Shown here: in pieces, positions 10,201 through 17,760 of the stretch
Numbering within the stretch: position 1 is the stretch's first letter
How the letters are laid out: each line of letters opens with the position of its first letter
Assembly (NCBI GenBank): GCA_964414755.1
Contig: CAYPXH010000014.1
Coordinates: forward strand, 1 to 35,737
Length of the DNA: 35,737 bases
Direction of reading: 5' to 3'
DNA from: JAEUKQ01 sp964414755
GTDB lineage: Bacteria > Pseudomonadota > Alphaproteobacteria > JAEUKQ01
Translations under genes and position numbers: made by a program
The notes under the pieces: model-generated
Told to the model about the DNA's origin: nothing
The model's database searches: none
The model's input: the letters and a program-made list of their open reading frames with translations, nothing else

Positions 10201-10432
10201 CAGCAATTTTATATTCCTGCAAAAAAGCACGGTAACCCTTTGTCTCCATCCTATCTTGACGAATAAAATCAACCCAATTAGCTGCTAAGGCTGTCGCTTG
10301 ATCACTAATTGGCTGCCATGTTTTTGTATATTCAAGCAGGTTTTGGACAACCACTTCTTCATCGGCGTCATACAAAGACTGCAGGTGGTTAAAGATATCT
10401 TTTACTTTAAAATAAGCCGTATTTCCTGACAT
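7289..10432 (-). CDS. putA: Bifunctional proline dehydrogenase / L-glutamate-gamma-semialdehyde dehydrogenase PutA
   Basis: 1047 residues. The proline dehydrogenase barrel shows LVKGAYWDTEIK, FATHNAHT, EFQRLQGMGE and IYAPVGSHQDLLPYLVRRMLENGANSSFVN. The aldehyde dehydrogenase half shows ISPWNFPLAIF, FTGSTATAQ, ETGGINAMIVD, SSGQRCSACRV (catalytic Cys about 835), EVFGPILH, and a final HPFGGEGLSGTGPKAGGPNYLLRF. Together these oxidise proline to glutamate via P5C with substrate channelling. No N-terminal ribbon-helix-helix domain is present, so unlike E. coli PutA (about 1320 residues) this is the shorter, non-DNA-binding type. All key residues appear intact. It is transcribed alone and convergent with cysA. 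Confidence 0.96.
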   Translation of the reverse strand: MSGNTAYFKVKDIFNHLQSLYDADEEVVVQNLLEYTKTWQPISDQATALAANWVDFIRQDRMETKGYRAFLQEYKIADADGVILLSLAEALLRIPDRSTANLLIYDKLQQGNWQSHIGKSRSALVNIASLGLAVARYLNYRPVHQKKSSSIPLGLVKITVAQLIKPLIRFCLQQAMRALGQQFIMGHHIHDALKRAVPYIRAGDRYSYDMLGEGAKTAADAERYKNAYQQAIDAIAKVSKGQGCQKSSGISIKLSALHPRYEISQVQRIQHELIPIVLNLCSSAKAAQIHVTFDAEEADRLELSLLIFQHLIHHPGLQGWEGLGLAVQAYQKRSLPTIEWLIENARMAGRKIMVRLVKGAYWDTEIKRAQEKGLGDYPVFTRKAATDLSYQVCAEKLLAAQDCIFPQFATHNAHTVAFIIHLAQLKRTESYEFQRLQGMGESLYRGVRQDYPKIPVRIYAPVGSHQDLLPYLVRRMLENGANSSFVNQIFDRDRQAMQLVSDPIQQVRAWDKKRSPKLPIPRFIYGSERLNAKGIDVTNTIASQDLEKKIAHFANSFPLNADFASQSGVDKVFSPADVKHLLGYAKQQQEHEIQQAFHAAHHAQISWSRQGAEARAVCLEKTADLLEKQAPRLIGLLVCEAGKTMVDAIAEWREAIDFCRYYASQARRLFAKSQLMPGPTGEKNELSLHGRGIFVAISPWNFPLAIFIGQITAALAAGNAVLAKPAPQTPLIAYAAVNLLYQAGVPRSILHLIIGGANIGARLVADPLVSGVVFTGSTATAQAINRSLANRGGAIVPLVAETGGINAMIVDSSALLEQVVRDLLVSAFQSSGQRCSACRVVFVQEELKERLVTMLTGAMKELRIGHPAYLTTDIGPVIDETAINKLNQHFHYLEKNAHILYSCTIQKDLPGGHFFPPTLAELSKADILQSEVFGPILHLVSWNKSKLDHVIKDINATGYGLTLGIHSRVQSTIDYIQEHCRVGNVYVNRSMIGAVVGVHPFGGEGLSGTGPKAGGPNYLLRFATERLVSVDITAAGGNHGLLAQGSD

Positions 10433-10597
10433 TTAAGCCGCCTTAAACCAGACTTACGAATTTGACGATTAGGGCAAGACACAAGAATCAGATATATTAT
10501 TACACAAGAACGATCAACTCTTAAAAAGAATTTTAATCCTGCAATTAAAATTGTTTTTCAGCAATATCAAATGATCGGCTTGCCTGTTTTAGTTTTT

Positions 10598-10627
10598 TTG
10601 GCTAAGCTGCGGCACGCTTGGTATACA
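10598..10627 (+). promoter_or_regulatory. Sigma70-like promoter of sphingolipid island A
   Basis: TTGGCT at 10598-10603 and TATACA at 10622-10627 with 18-bp spacing, about 35 bases upstream of the hydroxylase start. It is the only good match in the 230-bp gap after the divergent putA gene. Confidence 0.4.
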
Positions 10628-10662
10628 AAATAAGTTTTTAATCAGCTGAAAGCGAATATCTG

Positions 10663-11427
10663 ATGAACTGGCGTTTTATGCAAGGCCGATCTTACCAATT
10701 AGACAAGATGGGTCTTGGGGATTTATTTAAAGCTTTTTTTACCTATCCTACAATTTTGGTTTATTTGGCTCTCGCCATATTGATGATTTATCTAGCATCA
10801 CAGGCGGAAGGATCAGGCTGGATGGTTTATACGCCAATTGTGGCGACAATTCTTATTTATCCCCTTGCCTGGTATCTGATTCACCGTTTTATTTTGCATG
10901 GACGTTATCTTTATAAAATCCGTCTCACTGCAGCTGCTTGGAAAAGGATTCACTTTGATCATCACCAAGATCCACATAACCTGCATGTTCTGTTTGGGGC
11001 ATTATACACAACCCTGCCAACAATTTTTATTATCACTTGCGCGACAGGCTGGTTGATTGCAGGTGAAATAGGAATTTATATTGCATGTGCCAGTGGTCTA
11101 ATCATGACTTGTTTTTATGAATTTTGCCATTGCATCCAACATCTTAATTATCAACCGCGAACGACCTTTATTCAGAAAATAAAAAAATGGCATCTAGCCC
11201 ACCATTTTCATAACGAACAGGGTAATTATGGGATCACCAATTATTTTTGGGATCGGCTATTTAAAACTTTTTACCTCCGTCCCCACGATGTGCCGCGCAG
11301 CAAAACTGTTTTTAATCTCGGTTACACCGCCGAAGAAGCTGATCTCTATCCTTGGGTTTTACAAAAATCGCATGGTATACGCCGTGATGAAGGACCAGGC
11401 AGAACCCGCCAAAAGCCTAGCGAATAA
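10663..11427 (+). CDS. Fatty acid hydroxylase / sterol desaturase superfamily membrane enzyme
   Basis: 254 residues with three to four hydrophobic segments. The di-iron histidine clusters are clear: HRFILH (His74, 79), HFDHHQDPH (97, 100, 101), HCIQH (156, 160) and HLAHHFHNEQGNYG (177, 180, 181, 183). This arrangement is typical of integral-membrane hydroxylases that act on fatty acyl chains, sphingoid bases or sterols using oxygen. It is the first gene of a rightward operon with the ceramide synthase-like acyltransferase, 60 bases ahead of it. I therefore infer hydroxylation of a ceramide or its acyl chain, but carotenoid or fatty-acid substrates cannot be excluded by sequence. The ATG at 10663 was chosen; Met codons at residues 6 and 16 are alternatives. 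Confidence 0.85.
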   Translation: MNWRFMQGRSYQLDKMGLGDLFKAFFTYPTILVYLALAILMIYLASQAEGSGWMVYTPIVATILIYPLAWYLIHRFILHGRYLYKIRLTAAAWKRIHFDHHQDPHNLHVLFGALYTTLPTIFIITCATGWLIAGEIGIYIACASGLIMTCFYEFCHCIQHLNYQPRTTFIQKIKKWHLAHHFHNEQGNYGITNYFWDRLFKTFYLRPHDVPRSKTVFNLGYTAEEADLYPWVLQKSHGIRRDEGPGRTRQKPSE

Positions 11428-11487
11428 TTGTCGAGAGTAGAATAGACGTTTCATTTGTTACTCAAAATAAATTGGAAATTTTAAAAA

Positions 11488-12633
11488 ATGATTGATATTA
11501 CAGCCGTACAATCAAGATCAGAGCTTCGCAACTTTGCAATTCTGCCGCGGTTGTTGTATAAAGATTATCGCGGTTTTTGTCCAAATCTTGATACAGAAAA
11601 TATCAAAATACTGCGCCCAGATAAAAATCCCTTTTTTGCCCACGCCAAGGCTCGCTTCTTTGTTGCCCGAAAAAACGGACAAATCGTTGGACGTATTGGG
11701 GCCATTATTGATGAGGGTTTTATTCAGCAATATAAGGAAAATACCGGTTATTTTGGCTTTTTTGACTGTATTCATGATATTCAGGTGTGTCAATTGTTAC
11801 TGCAAGCGGCAGAAAATTGGCTTAAAGACAATAAAATGGGAAAAGTCATCGGTCCACTTAGCCCATCAACTGCTGGAGAAGTTGGTTTAATGACCAGTGG
11901 GTTTGATGAAGCACCAATGTTAATGATGCCTTTCCACCCCCCCTACATGATGCAGATGATGGAACAATTATCGGCGTATAAACCCATTAAAAACCTATAT
12001 TCCTACTATTATGATGTTCTCAATGCCCCGAAAATCGATCGCTACAAACTAGCCGAACGTTTTGCGGATTACGGTGATTTGAAATTACGACCCTTTAATA
12101 TGGCCTCCATGAAGTCAGAAATAAATCTTTTGATTGATGTTTATAACGATGCATGGTCGAATAATTGGGGTTTTGTTCCATTTACAGCAGCCGAGATTGA
12201 CCATCTTGGGCAATCTATAAAACCGTTATTGATTCCGGATTTAATATGGTTTGTTGAGCTTGCTGGCAAGCCTGTAGGTATTATTTTGGGATTACCTAAC
12301 TTATACCAAATAATTTCCGATTTTAATGGGCGGCTACTCCCCCTAAATTGGTTAAAATTATTATGGCGCTTAAAAGTAAGCCATTCCATTACCACTGGGC
12401 GTCTTGCCCTTTTTGGTGTTCGTAAGCAATATCAACGCTCGCGCCTTGGCTCACTGATCGCAGCTTTATTACTGGAAGCTATTCGGGAGAATGGAAGAAA
12501 ACTTGGATTTGTTAGTGCTGAACTGGGATGGGTTCTCGAGGATAATAGCGCACTAAACCTGTTGCTTAAAAATATTGGCGGTAGCTATATCTGTAAAACT
12601 TTTCGTATTTACCAGAAAGAAATTTTATCTTGA
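11488..12633 (+). CDS. bcerS: GNAT-fold acyltransferase, bacterial ceramide synthase (bCerS) type
   Basis: 381 residues. Features of the YghO/bCerS-like family are visible: NPFFAHAKARFFVARKNGQIVGRIGAIID near residues 47-75, GYFGFFDCIHD, GPLSPSTAGEVGLMTSGFDEAPMLMMPFHPPYM, and a second acetyltransferase-like half with FVELAGKPVGIILGLPN and RLALFGVRKQYQRSRLGSLIAALLLEA. In Caulobacter the homologous enzyme transfers an acyl group to the amine of 3-ketosphinganine. The context here supports that role: a lipid hydroxylase upstream, a nucleotidyltransferase overlapping downstream, and spt, cerR, acpR and aasR in island B. A generic N-acyltransferase remains possible. The stop overlaps the next start (TTGA). 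Confidence 0.72.
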   Translation: MIDITAVQSRSELRNFAILPRLLYKDYRGFCPNLDTENIKILRPDKNPFFAHAKARFFVARKNGQIVGRIGAIIDEGFIQQYKENTGYFGFFDCIHDIQVCQLLLQAAENWLKDNKMGKVIGPLSPSTAGEVGLMTSGFDEAPMLMMPFHPPYMMQMMEQLSAYKPIKNLYSYYYDVLNAPKIDRYKLAERFADYGDLKLRPFNMASMKSEINLLIDVYNDAWSNNWGFVPFTAAEIDHLGQSIKPLLIPDLIWFVELAGKPVGIILGLPNLYQIISDFNGRLLPLNWLKLLWRLKVSHSITTGRLALFGVRKQYQRSRLGSLIAALLLEAIRENGRKLGFVSAELGWVLEDNSALNLLLKNIGGSYICKTFRIYQKEILS

Positions 12634-13457
12634 CCCCAACAAAGTTATATCATGCCCTAGTGTTAGCTGGAAACCGAAATGAAGATGACCCTATTGTCAA
12701 ATACCGCGGTACCGCCAACAAAGCAATGACACCTATTTTGGATGTTCCAATGCTTATCAGGGTGCTAGACACGCTGCTTAATTGTCGCGAGATTTATCGA
12801 ATCACAGTTTGTTTTGATCAACCTGAATTAATACAATCACACGATCTAATTCAGAAGGCACTTAAACAACAAAAATTAAACTTTATGGATACCGCTGCAA
12901 CACCCGCAAGTAGCGTTCAGGCATTTTTGAATGCTTATCCAAATGGATATCCCTTTTTACTAACGACAGCCGATCACCCCTTGTTAACTTCTAATATGGT
13001 TACAAGCTTTATTGAAAACAGCGACCCTTATGCTGATTTATCTGTTGGCTTGGCAACGGAAAAGGTTATTCAGAGCGCCTACCCACAATCTGTCCGCACA
13101 TATTACCGGATGCGTGATGGTGGATTCTCGGGGTGTAATTTATATATTATTCGCTCTCGCGTAGCAGAAAAAGTGATTGTTTTTTGGCAAAAGATGGAAC
13201 GATACCGAAAGAAACCTTTGCGTTTAATTGCGCAAATAGGTTGGTGGTCGGTTATTCGTTTTCGTTTGTTTGGTTTAACTATTAACCAAGCCTTTCAACT
13301 ATTGTCAAAACGCTTGGGTGTTAATGCTCAACCAACAATTATTCCGTATGCTGAAGCTGCAATTGATGTTGATAAACCAAGCGATTTTGATCTGGCAACT
13401 CAGATTCTTCAAAATCGCCTTGCGCCAGACCCCCAAAACAGTTCCAAGCCTAATTAA
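12630..13457 (+). CDS. MobA-like nucleotidyltransferase, candidate head-group cytidylyltransferase (CpgD-like)
   Basis: 275 residues from a TTG at 12630 that overlaps the upstream stop (TTGA), implying coupled translation. The GT-A-like nucleotide-binding start is ALVLAGNRNEDDPIVKYRGTANKAMTPILDVPM, with a putative catalytic Lys in NKAM. The metal/nucleotide Asp is in TTADHPLLT, and GGFSGCNLYIIR follows. These are marks of MobA-like NTP transferases, though the usual AGG-S/G loop is changed to AGN-R. In Caulobacter a nucleotidyltransferase near bCerS (CpgD) was reported to make CDP-glycerate for ceramide diphosphoglycerate. Position and fold make this gene a candidate for that role; the substrate is inference. 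Confidence 0.62.
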   Translation: MTPTKLYHALVLAGNRNEDDPIVKYRGTANKAMTPILDVPMLIRVLDTLLNCREIYRITVCFDQPELIQSHDLIQKALKQQKLNFMDTAATPASSVQAFLNAYPNGYPFLLTTADHPLLTSNMVTSFIENSDPYADLSVGLATEKVIQSAYPQSVRTYYRMRDGGFSGCNLYIIRSRVAEKVIVFWQKMERYRKKPLRLIAQIGWWSVIRFRLFGLTINQAFQLLSKRLGVNAQPTIIPYAEAAIDVDKPSDFDLATQILQNRLAPDPQNSSKPN

Positions 13458-13512
13458 GCGCAATACCATCCTTTCAACAATCCCTTTTATAAAAGCCTAA
13501 ATTGGCATAATA

Positions 13513-14256
13513 TCAGCTTTTATTTTTGCGGTCCCAATTTTTAACTAATATCTCTGCCTTGGTTAAATCTTCAGGAAAATCAACTTCCCCCCATTGCAAC
13601 CCATGAATCAGACATGTTTCAACAGTCTTACGCTGCGCGATAAGCCCGATGATACGCAAATACCACCATTTCAGGCCTTCTTGGCTGCGCATACTTTGAT
13701 CTACCTGATTGCTAAAATCAACACCTCCTTGGCCACGAAACAGCAACATGCCAATTGATTCGGCATTAACCTGGTCTAACGGTAATGTTTTACCTATTTC
13801 CAATAAACGGCTACCTTGGCGCTTAACTTTCATGTCATCTGCATCATAGGAATCCTTGGTATCAACCGTAACCGTAATATCAGCCTTCGGGTTATTTAAA
13901 AGGCGACGTGCAATCTCGACTTCAAAAAGGGTATCTCCATTAACAATCATAAAATCTTCTGTCATTTCAGACCTTGCCAACCAACAGCTGCCTAAATTAT
14001 CAGCTACTTTGTAAAATGGGTTAAATAAGGTGCGAATCTGAACGCCAGGATAGTGTATTTTCTTCAATTGTGCTTCTACCTCTTCGGCAAAAAACCCAAC
14101 AACTATAGCAAAACTCTTAACACCAGCTTGAACCAAATGGTCGATTTGCCACTCAAGCAAAGTTTTACCGCCAATAGGCAGCAAACATTTCGGTTTTTTT
14201 TCGGTTAGCGGTAAAAGTCTTGAACCCTGTCCAGCACTTAAGATAATTGCTTTCAT
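13513..14256 (-). CDS. Phosphocholine/inositol-phosphate cytidylyltransferase-like (LicC-type) nucleotidyltransferase
   Basis: 247 residues from the ATG at 14256, which begins directly with the canonical motif MKAIILSAGQGSRLLPLTEK, followed by KPKCLLPIGGKTLLEWQ. A longer reading to 14349 adds 31 residues with no family similarity. Later motifs include IVNGDTLFE (metal-binding Asp) and YDADDMKVK.GSRLLEIGK, seen in CTP:phosphocholine and inositol-1-phosphate cytidylyltransferases. It converts a phosphorylated alcohol plus CTP to a CDP-alcohol and pyrophosphate. It faces the MobA-like gene across 55 bases. The CDP-alcohol phosphatidyltransferase at 32821-34020 is a plausible partner. The substrate cannot be named from sequence. 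Confidence 0.78.
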   Translation of the reverse strand: MKAIILSAGQGSRLLPLTEKKPKCLLPIGGKTLLEWQIDHLVQAGVKSFAIVVGFFAEEVEAQLKKIHYPGVQIRTLFNPFYKVADNLGSCWLARSEMTEDFMIVNGDTLFEVEIARRLLNNPKADITVTVDTKDSYDADDMKVKRQGSRLLEIGKTLPLDQVNAESIGMLLFRGQGGVDFSNQVDQSMRSQEGLKWWYLRIIGLIAQRKTVETCLIHGLQWGEVDFPEDLTKAEILVKNWDRKNKS

Positions 14257-14360
14257 ATGCAGTGGTTTCCCAATATGTCTGTGAAAATACTGACACAGAA
14301 TGATCAAAATGCCATAAGAAGTCAACCGCCCTCTATCAAGATCAAGCATGGCTTAAGCCA

Positions 14361-14396
14361 TAAAAAGTAACCCGGCAAGAAAAATTTCCTGCCGGG
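14361..14396 (-). terminator. Rho-independent terminator downstream of the LysR gene
   Basis: CCCGGCA at 14371-14377 pairs with TGCCGGG at 14390-14396, with extra GAA/TTC pairing inside. Read on the minus strand the stem is followed by TTACTTTTTA. It lies about 55 bases beyond the LysR stop. Confidence 0.7.
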
Positions 14397-14448
14397 CTTT
14401 ATCATTTACCTGTGTGTAACTTATCTGTGTGTAAAAATGTAAAATTTT

Positions 14449-15456
14449 CTACTTTACAGCAACTGTCTGCAAATGGTGCTGAAACAAATTGTTTGACGTA
14501 TGATCGCGCCGCCAAGCATTTTTAACACGCTCGACTTGTCCGCCACCCATAGACACAACGTTAGCATTAGAAAATGTCTGGCTTTTACTAGAAATATTAC
14601 CCCCAGCGCTATTTAAAAATGCCTTAACATGTTTCTGCTCGGTCATTGATTTGAGTGTTACGATATAACCCGATAATTGTTGTTTGATTCCTGTTACCTC
14701 TAAAGCAACCACGCGCTGATCTTCAATTTGTTCGCTACCAATAACAATACCCACCCCAAAACCACCCGCAACTGCATGATAAACAGCATCCCTACTACCC
14801 ATTTGCATAGTGGGCTGTACGATCTTATCATTACTTTGCACTTCCTGATCAATAATGGTTTGAATAATCGATCCCTGATCGTAAATTAAATTGGTAATAT
14901 TAACCAAATCCGTGATGGAAATTGTTTTTTGTTTTGAAAGACTATGATGTCTGGGCAATAGTACCATTAATTTTTGTTCATCCAGTGCCTGAACATGTAG
15001 GCGACTATCCTGGGTTGGCGTAGCGGTAATAAAAACATCAATACCGCTGTTAAATAACTCGCGGTAACCAGAATCGGTTGAGAATTGATTAAAAGATAAA
15101 AAACTACCTGGGTGTTGTGATAACCAACGCGTCACTAACCCACTTGCAACTGACTGACAGTCGCTACCTATTTTCAGTTTTTCTTGCCCAATTGTGGCAC
15201 TTTTATTTTTCAAAAACAAATGAACTTGCTCTTCCATTTTAAAAATCCGCTGGGTCATTTGAAAAAGTTGTTCTCCCATCTGGGTTGGAATAACGCCACG
15301 TCCACGTCTGGCAAAAAGTTTGGTTTCATAATCGCGCTCAAGCGATTTTACCTGAATTGTAATTGCTGGCTGGGTCAATCCCAGACGCAGACCAGCCTTT
15401 GAAAAACTTCCTTCGCGAACAACGGCGTCAAATGCTTTTAATTGTGTATGATTCAT
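14449..15456 (-). CDS. LysR-family transcriptional regulator
   Basis: 335 residues. The N-terminal winged helix-turn-helix is clear: LKAFDAVVREGSFSKAGLRLGLTQPAITIQVKSLE, then LFARRGRGVIPTQMGEQL. A periplasmic-binding-like effector domain follows (about residues 90-290), including YHAVAGGFGVGIV, a typical effector-domain turn. About 40-50 extra C-terminal residues extend past the usual 300. Its target is not evident: neighbours are the tRNA-Asn gene on one side and the LicC-like cytidylyltransferase on the other, both separated by their own signals. It is not a CysB-type protein by its HTH. A terminator lies downstream. Confidence 0.9.
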   Translation of the reverse strand: MNHTQLKAFDAVVREGSFSKAGLRLGLTQPAITIQVKSLERDYETKLFARRGRGVIPTQMGEQLFQMTQRIFKMEEQVHLFLKNKSATIGQEKLKIGSDCQSVASGLVTRWLSQHPGSFLSFNQFSTDSGYRELFNSGIDVFITATPTQDSRLHVQALDEQKLMVLLPRHHSLSKQKTISITDLVNITNLIYDQGSIIQTIIDQEVQSNDKIVQPTMQMGSRDAVYHAVAGGFGVGIVIGSEQIEDQRVVALEVTGIKQQLSGYIVTLKSMTEQKHVKAFLNSAGGNISSKSQTFSNANVVSMGGGQVERVKNAWRRDHTSNNLFQHHLQTVAVK

Positions 15457-15681
15457 GATTTAGCCTCTTCTATTTTTTATTTATTATTGTTTTGAAGGCC
15501 TTGCCCCCTGGAAAAATCTAGTTTTTTGGGACTCCGCTCAACTAGCTTCGACTAAGATATAATGTATTACATCAGAAAATACAACTAAAAATATATATTT
15601 TAATGATTTTTACAACTTATAATATATATTTTATGTTTAAGTAATTGATTATAAACAATTAAATATTTATAGAAGTTTTTC

Positions 15682-15710
15682 TTGCCACTGAAAAATATTT
15701 TTTGTATAAA
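15682..15710 (+). promoter_or_regulatory. Strong sigma70-like promoter of tRNA-Asn
   Basis: TTGCCA at 15682-15687 and TATAAA at 15705-15710 with exact 17-bp spacing, ending 17 bases before the mature tRNA. The surrounding gap (15457-15727) is otherwise AT-rich with no coding signal. Confidence 0.65.
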
Positions 15711-15727
15711 GTTGGCAATTGTTATGT

Positions 15728-15802
15728 TCCTCGGTAGCTCAGTGGTAGAGCAAGCGGCTGTTAACCGCTTGGTCGCTGGTTCGAATCCGGCCCGGGGAGC
15801 CA
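15728..15802 (+). tRNA. tRNA-Asn (anticodon GTT)
   Basis: Acceptor stem TCCTCGG pairs with CCGGGGA, followed by discriminator G and an encoded CCA. The D-arm is GCTCAGTGGTAGAGC. The anticodon stem AGCGG/CCGCT closes loop CTGTTAA with anticodon GTT. The T-arm is GCTGG TTCGAAT CCGGC. A run of seven T follows at 15803-15809 and probably ends transcription. It reads AAC/AAT codons. Confidence 0.97.
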
Positions 15803-16051
15803 TTTTTTTATCTGCTCTAATATGCGCACGTCTATTTCCTAAACCAAATAAATCTTAAATTTTTGGTTACCTAATCTAGATAAAAGTTATAGATTTGAAT
15901 GTCTGGGTCTGGCTTTATATAGCCATAATCGCCAGCCGGGCATGCCGACTGAGGCAATGTGTTCATGCAGAATCTATCGAATATAGCGAACGCAACCATC
16001 AATTGTGTTTTCAGTGTTTTTTATTGTATGGGCTTTCGATAAAGCTTGGTA

Positions 16052-16057
16052 TATAAT
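16052..16057 (+). promoter_or_regulatory. Consensus -10 element upstream of the M48 peptidase gene
   Basis: TATAAT at 16052-16057, about 37 bases ahead of the preferred ATG at 16095. No good -35 is visible. Its position supports the later start over an in-frame ATG at 16005. The rest of the 292-bp gap after the tRNA shows only a short imperfect hairpin near 15910-15925. Confidence 0.35.
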
Positions 16058-16094
16058 ACACCATAAATATGCTAGAAAAACAAAGGATCGACGA

Positions 16095-17459
16095 ATGCTT
16101 AGAACGTTTTGGGTTAAAGCCAATCGCCATTTCATTAGCTGTCTTATTCTATTGTCATTAACCCAACATGCTATGGCACAATCATCAAACCCTGTTTTTA
16201 TTCGTGACGCCGAAATAGAACAGCTGGTTTCAAATTATGCAAAACCCATTTTTCGTGCTGCTAATTTACCAGCAGATAATATACCAATTTATATCATTGC
16301 CGATGATACTCTTAATGCTTTTGTAACATCTGGCCGTGGCGTTTTTATCAATATGGGGCTGTTAATTCGCAGCCGCAGCCCTAACCAAGTTATTGGCGTT
16401 ATCGCCCACGAAACTGGGCATATTTTAGGGGGACATTTTGCCCGCCTTGAAGATAAACTTAAAAAAGCCACTTTAGAACAGATTTTAGGTTTTATTCTTG
16501 GGATTGCCGCGGGAGCAGTTGCAAATGACCCTAATGTCACAGCTGCTGTTATAGCATTTGTTAATAGTACAGGCCAATTATCTTTATTATCATTCAGTCG
16601 CGGACAGGAATCTTCTGCTGATCAGGCTGCCTTAAGCTTGCTCGACAAAACAGGACAATCATCGCGAGGACTGCTCGAGTTTTTTGAAATTATGCAGCAA
16701 CAGGAACGGCTGATCGGTTTTCAAATTGACCGCTACCTTAGCACGCACCCTTTAACAGCTGAACGCATTCGTACAGTACGCGATCATGTAGCTAAATCCC
16801 CATTTGCTAATCGTCTAGATCCGCCCGAGTTGGTTCTATCTCATCAACGGATGCAAGCAAAACTAATTGGTTATTTTTATCCCTTGTCTCAGGTTTTAAG
16901 CATATATCCAGAAACTGACCAAAGTCTTGTCGCACGTTATGGACGTGTTTTTGCCTACTACAAAACCAAACAAATTGATAAAGCTATGTCGATTCTAGAC
17001 GGACTTTTGAAAGAATACCCTAATGACCCATTTTTTTACGAATTCAAAGGACAAATGCTGCTTGAATCAGGCAAGATTGAAATGGCTGTTGCTGCTTATC
17101 AACAAGCTGTACGCCTAGCTCCTAATTTATATTTGATTCGTTATGATCTAGCTAGGGCTATGCTTGCTGCAAACAACCCAGCCTTATTATCTGACGCAAT
17201 AAAAAATATTGAGGGATTTTTACAAAATGAGCCAGGAAACGCACAAGGATGGAGGCAGCTAGCTATCGCCTACGGTAGAAAAGGTGACCAGGGTATGACA
17301 TCCCTGGCAATGGCAGAGTCTGCTGTTAATAGTGGTAAATATCAAGAAGCTATTAGGCATGCCGAAAAAGCCACAAAAATTTTGCCCTACGGTTCACCCA
17401 AATGGCAACGCGCCGATGATATACAGAATTTTGCACGTACGATGGTCAAGCAGCGCTAG
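16095..17459 (+). CDS. Periplasmic M48 metalloprotease with TPR repeats (BepA-like)
   Basis: 454 residues from the ATG at 16095, which has AAAGGA about eight bases upstream. The signal peptide ends at HAMA|Q near residue 28. The zinc-binding HETGH lies at His105-Glu106-His109 within VIAHETGHILGGHFARLE, and the third ligand is probably Glu172 in SRGQESSADQAAL. The C-terminal half (about 300-440) carries TPR-like helices such as DPFFYEFKGQMLLESGKIEMAVAAYQQAV. This architecture matches BepA/LoiP-type envelope proteases that degrade or help assemble outer-membrane beta-barrel proteins, including LPS-export proteins. It is transcribed singly; the DsbA-like gene follows after 300 bases. Confidence 0.9.
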   Translation: MLRTFWVKANRHFISCLILLSLTQHAMAQSSNPVFIRDAEIEQLVSNYAKPIFRAANLPADNIPIYIIADDTLNAFVTSGRGVFINMGLLIRSRSPNQVIGVIAHETGHILGGHFARLEDKLKKATLEQILGFILGIAAGAVANDPNVTAAVIAFVNSTGQLSLLSFSRGQESSADQAALSLLDKTGQSSRGLLEFFEIMQQQERLIGFQIDRYLSTHPLTAERIRTVRDHVAKSPFANRLDPPELVLSHQRMQAKLIGYFYPLSQVLSIYPETDQSLVARYGRVFAYYKTKQIDKAMSILDGLLKEYPNDPFFYEFKGQMLLESGKIEMAVAAYQQAVRLAPNLYLIRYDLARAMLAANNPALLSDAIKNIEGFLQNEPGNAQGWRQLAIAYGRKGDQGMTSLAMAESAVNSGKYQEAIRHAEKATKILPYGSPKWQRADDIQNFARTMVKQR

Positions 17460-17573
17460 CAAAGACAGCCCCAACAATAAGACTAACAACGATACTATAG
17501 AATAGATTAAGGCTGCTCTGGCAAGGAATATTTTAGGCACATGCCATGCCTTTTCCCAAAGACTTTTTCTCAT
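17394..17573 (-). CDS. Possible small single-pass membrane protein
   Basis: 59 codons from the ATG at 17573, overlapping the 3' end of the M48 gene on the other strand by 66 bases. The peptide begins MRKSLWEKAWHVPK and continues with a strongly hydrophobic helix rich in Leu (about residues 17-40). Short alphaproteobacterial proteins with an LWxxAWxVP start and one or two helices exist, which is why I list it. There is no good ribosome-binding site and it may be chance. The remainder of the gap 17574-17760 shows nothing beyond the DsbA gene leader. Confidence 0.25.
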   Translation of the reverse strand: MRKSLWEKAWHVPKIFLARAALIYSIVSLLVLLLGLSLLALLDHRTCKILYIIGALPFG

Positions 17574-17760
17574 TGTTAGCAAAATACGAATTTAGATCCA
17601 GTTATAGTTCTAAGGACGGACAATCGAATTCTTGCCGATATTAAATCTTAATTTTACCTACTGCGCGCGTAAAATAAGTGGTGTGTAGTGTTAATAAGTT
17701 TGTTTATTTTGATCGTTTAATGATAAAGTGTCTTTCATAATAATTATTCCGAGGTTACCG

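Noticed and set aside
14257..14349. 31-codon N-terminal extension of the LicC-like nucleotidyltransferase
   Set aside because: The nucleotide-binding motif of this family starts within a few residues of the initiator Met; the ATG at 14256 fits and the extension has no similarity.
14349..14362. 14-bp perfect palindrome ATGGCTTAAGCCAT
   Set aside because: It lies between two genes but has no T-run, is not near a promoter element, and could occur by chance; not listed as a feature.
15600..15803. 67-residue minus-strand ORF beginning MAPRAGFEPATKRLTAACST
   Set aside because: It is the antisense of the tRNA-Asn gene. The GFEPATxRLTA...STTELP peptide is a well-known false protein created by tRNA complements.
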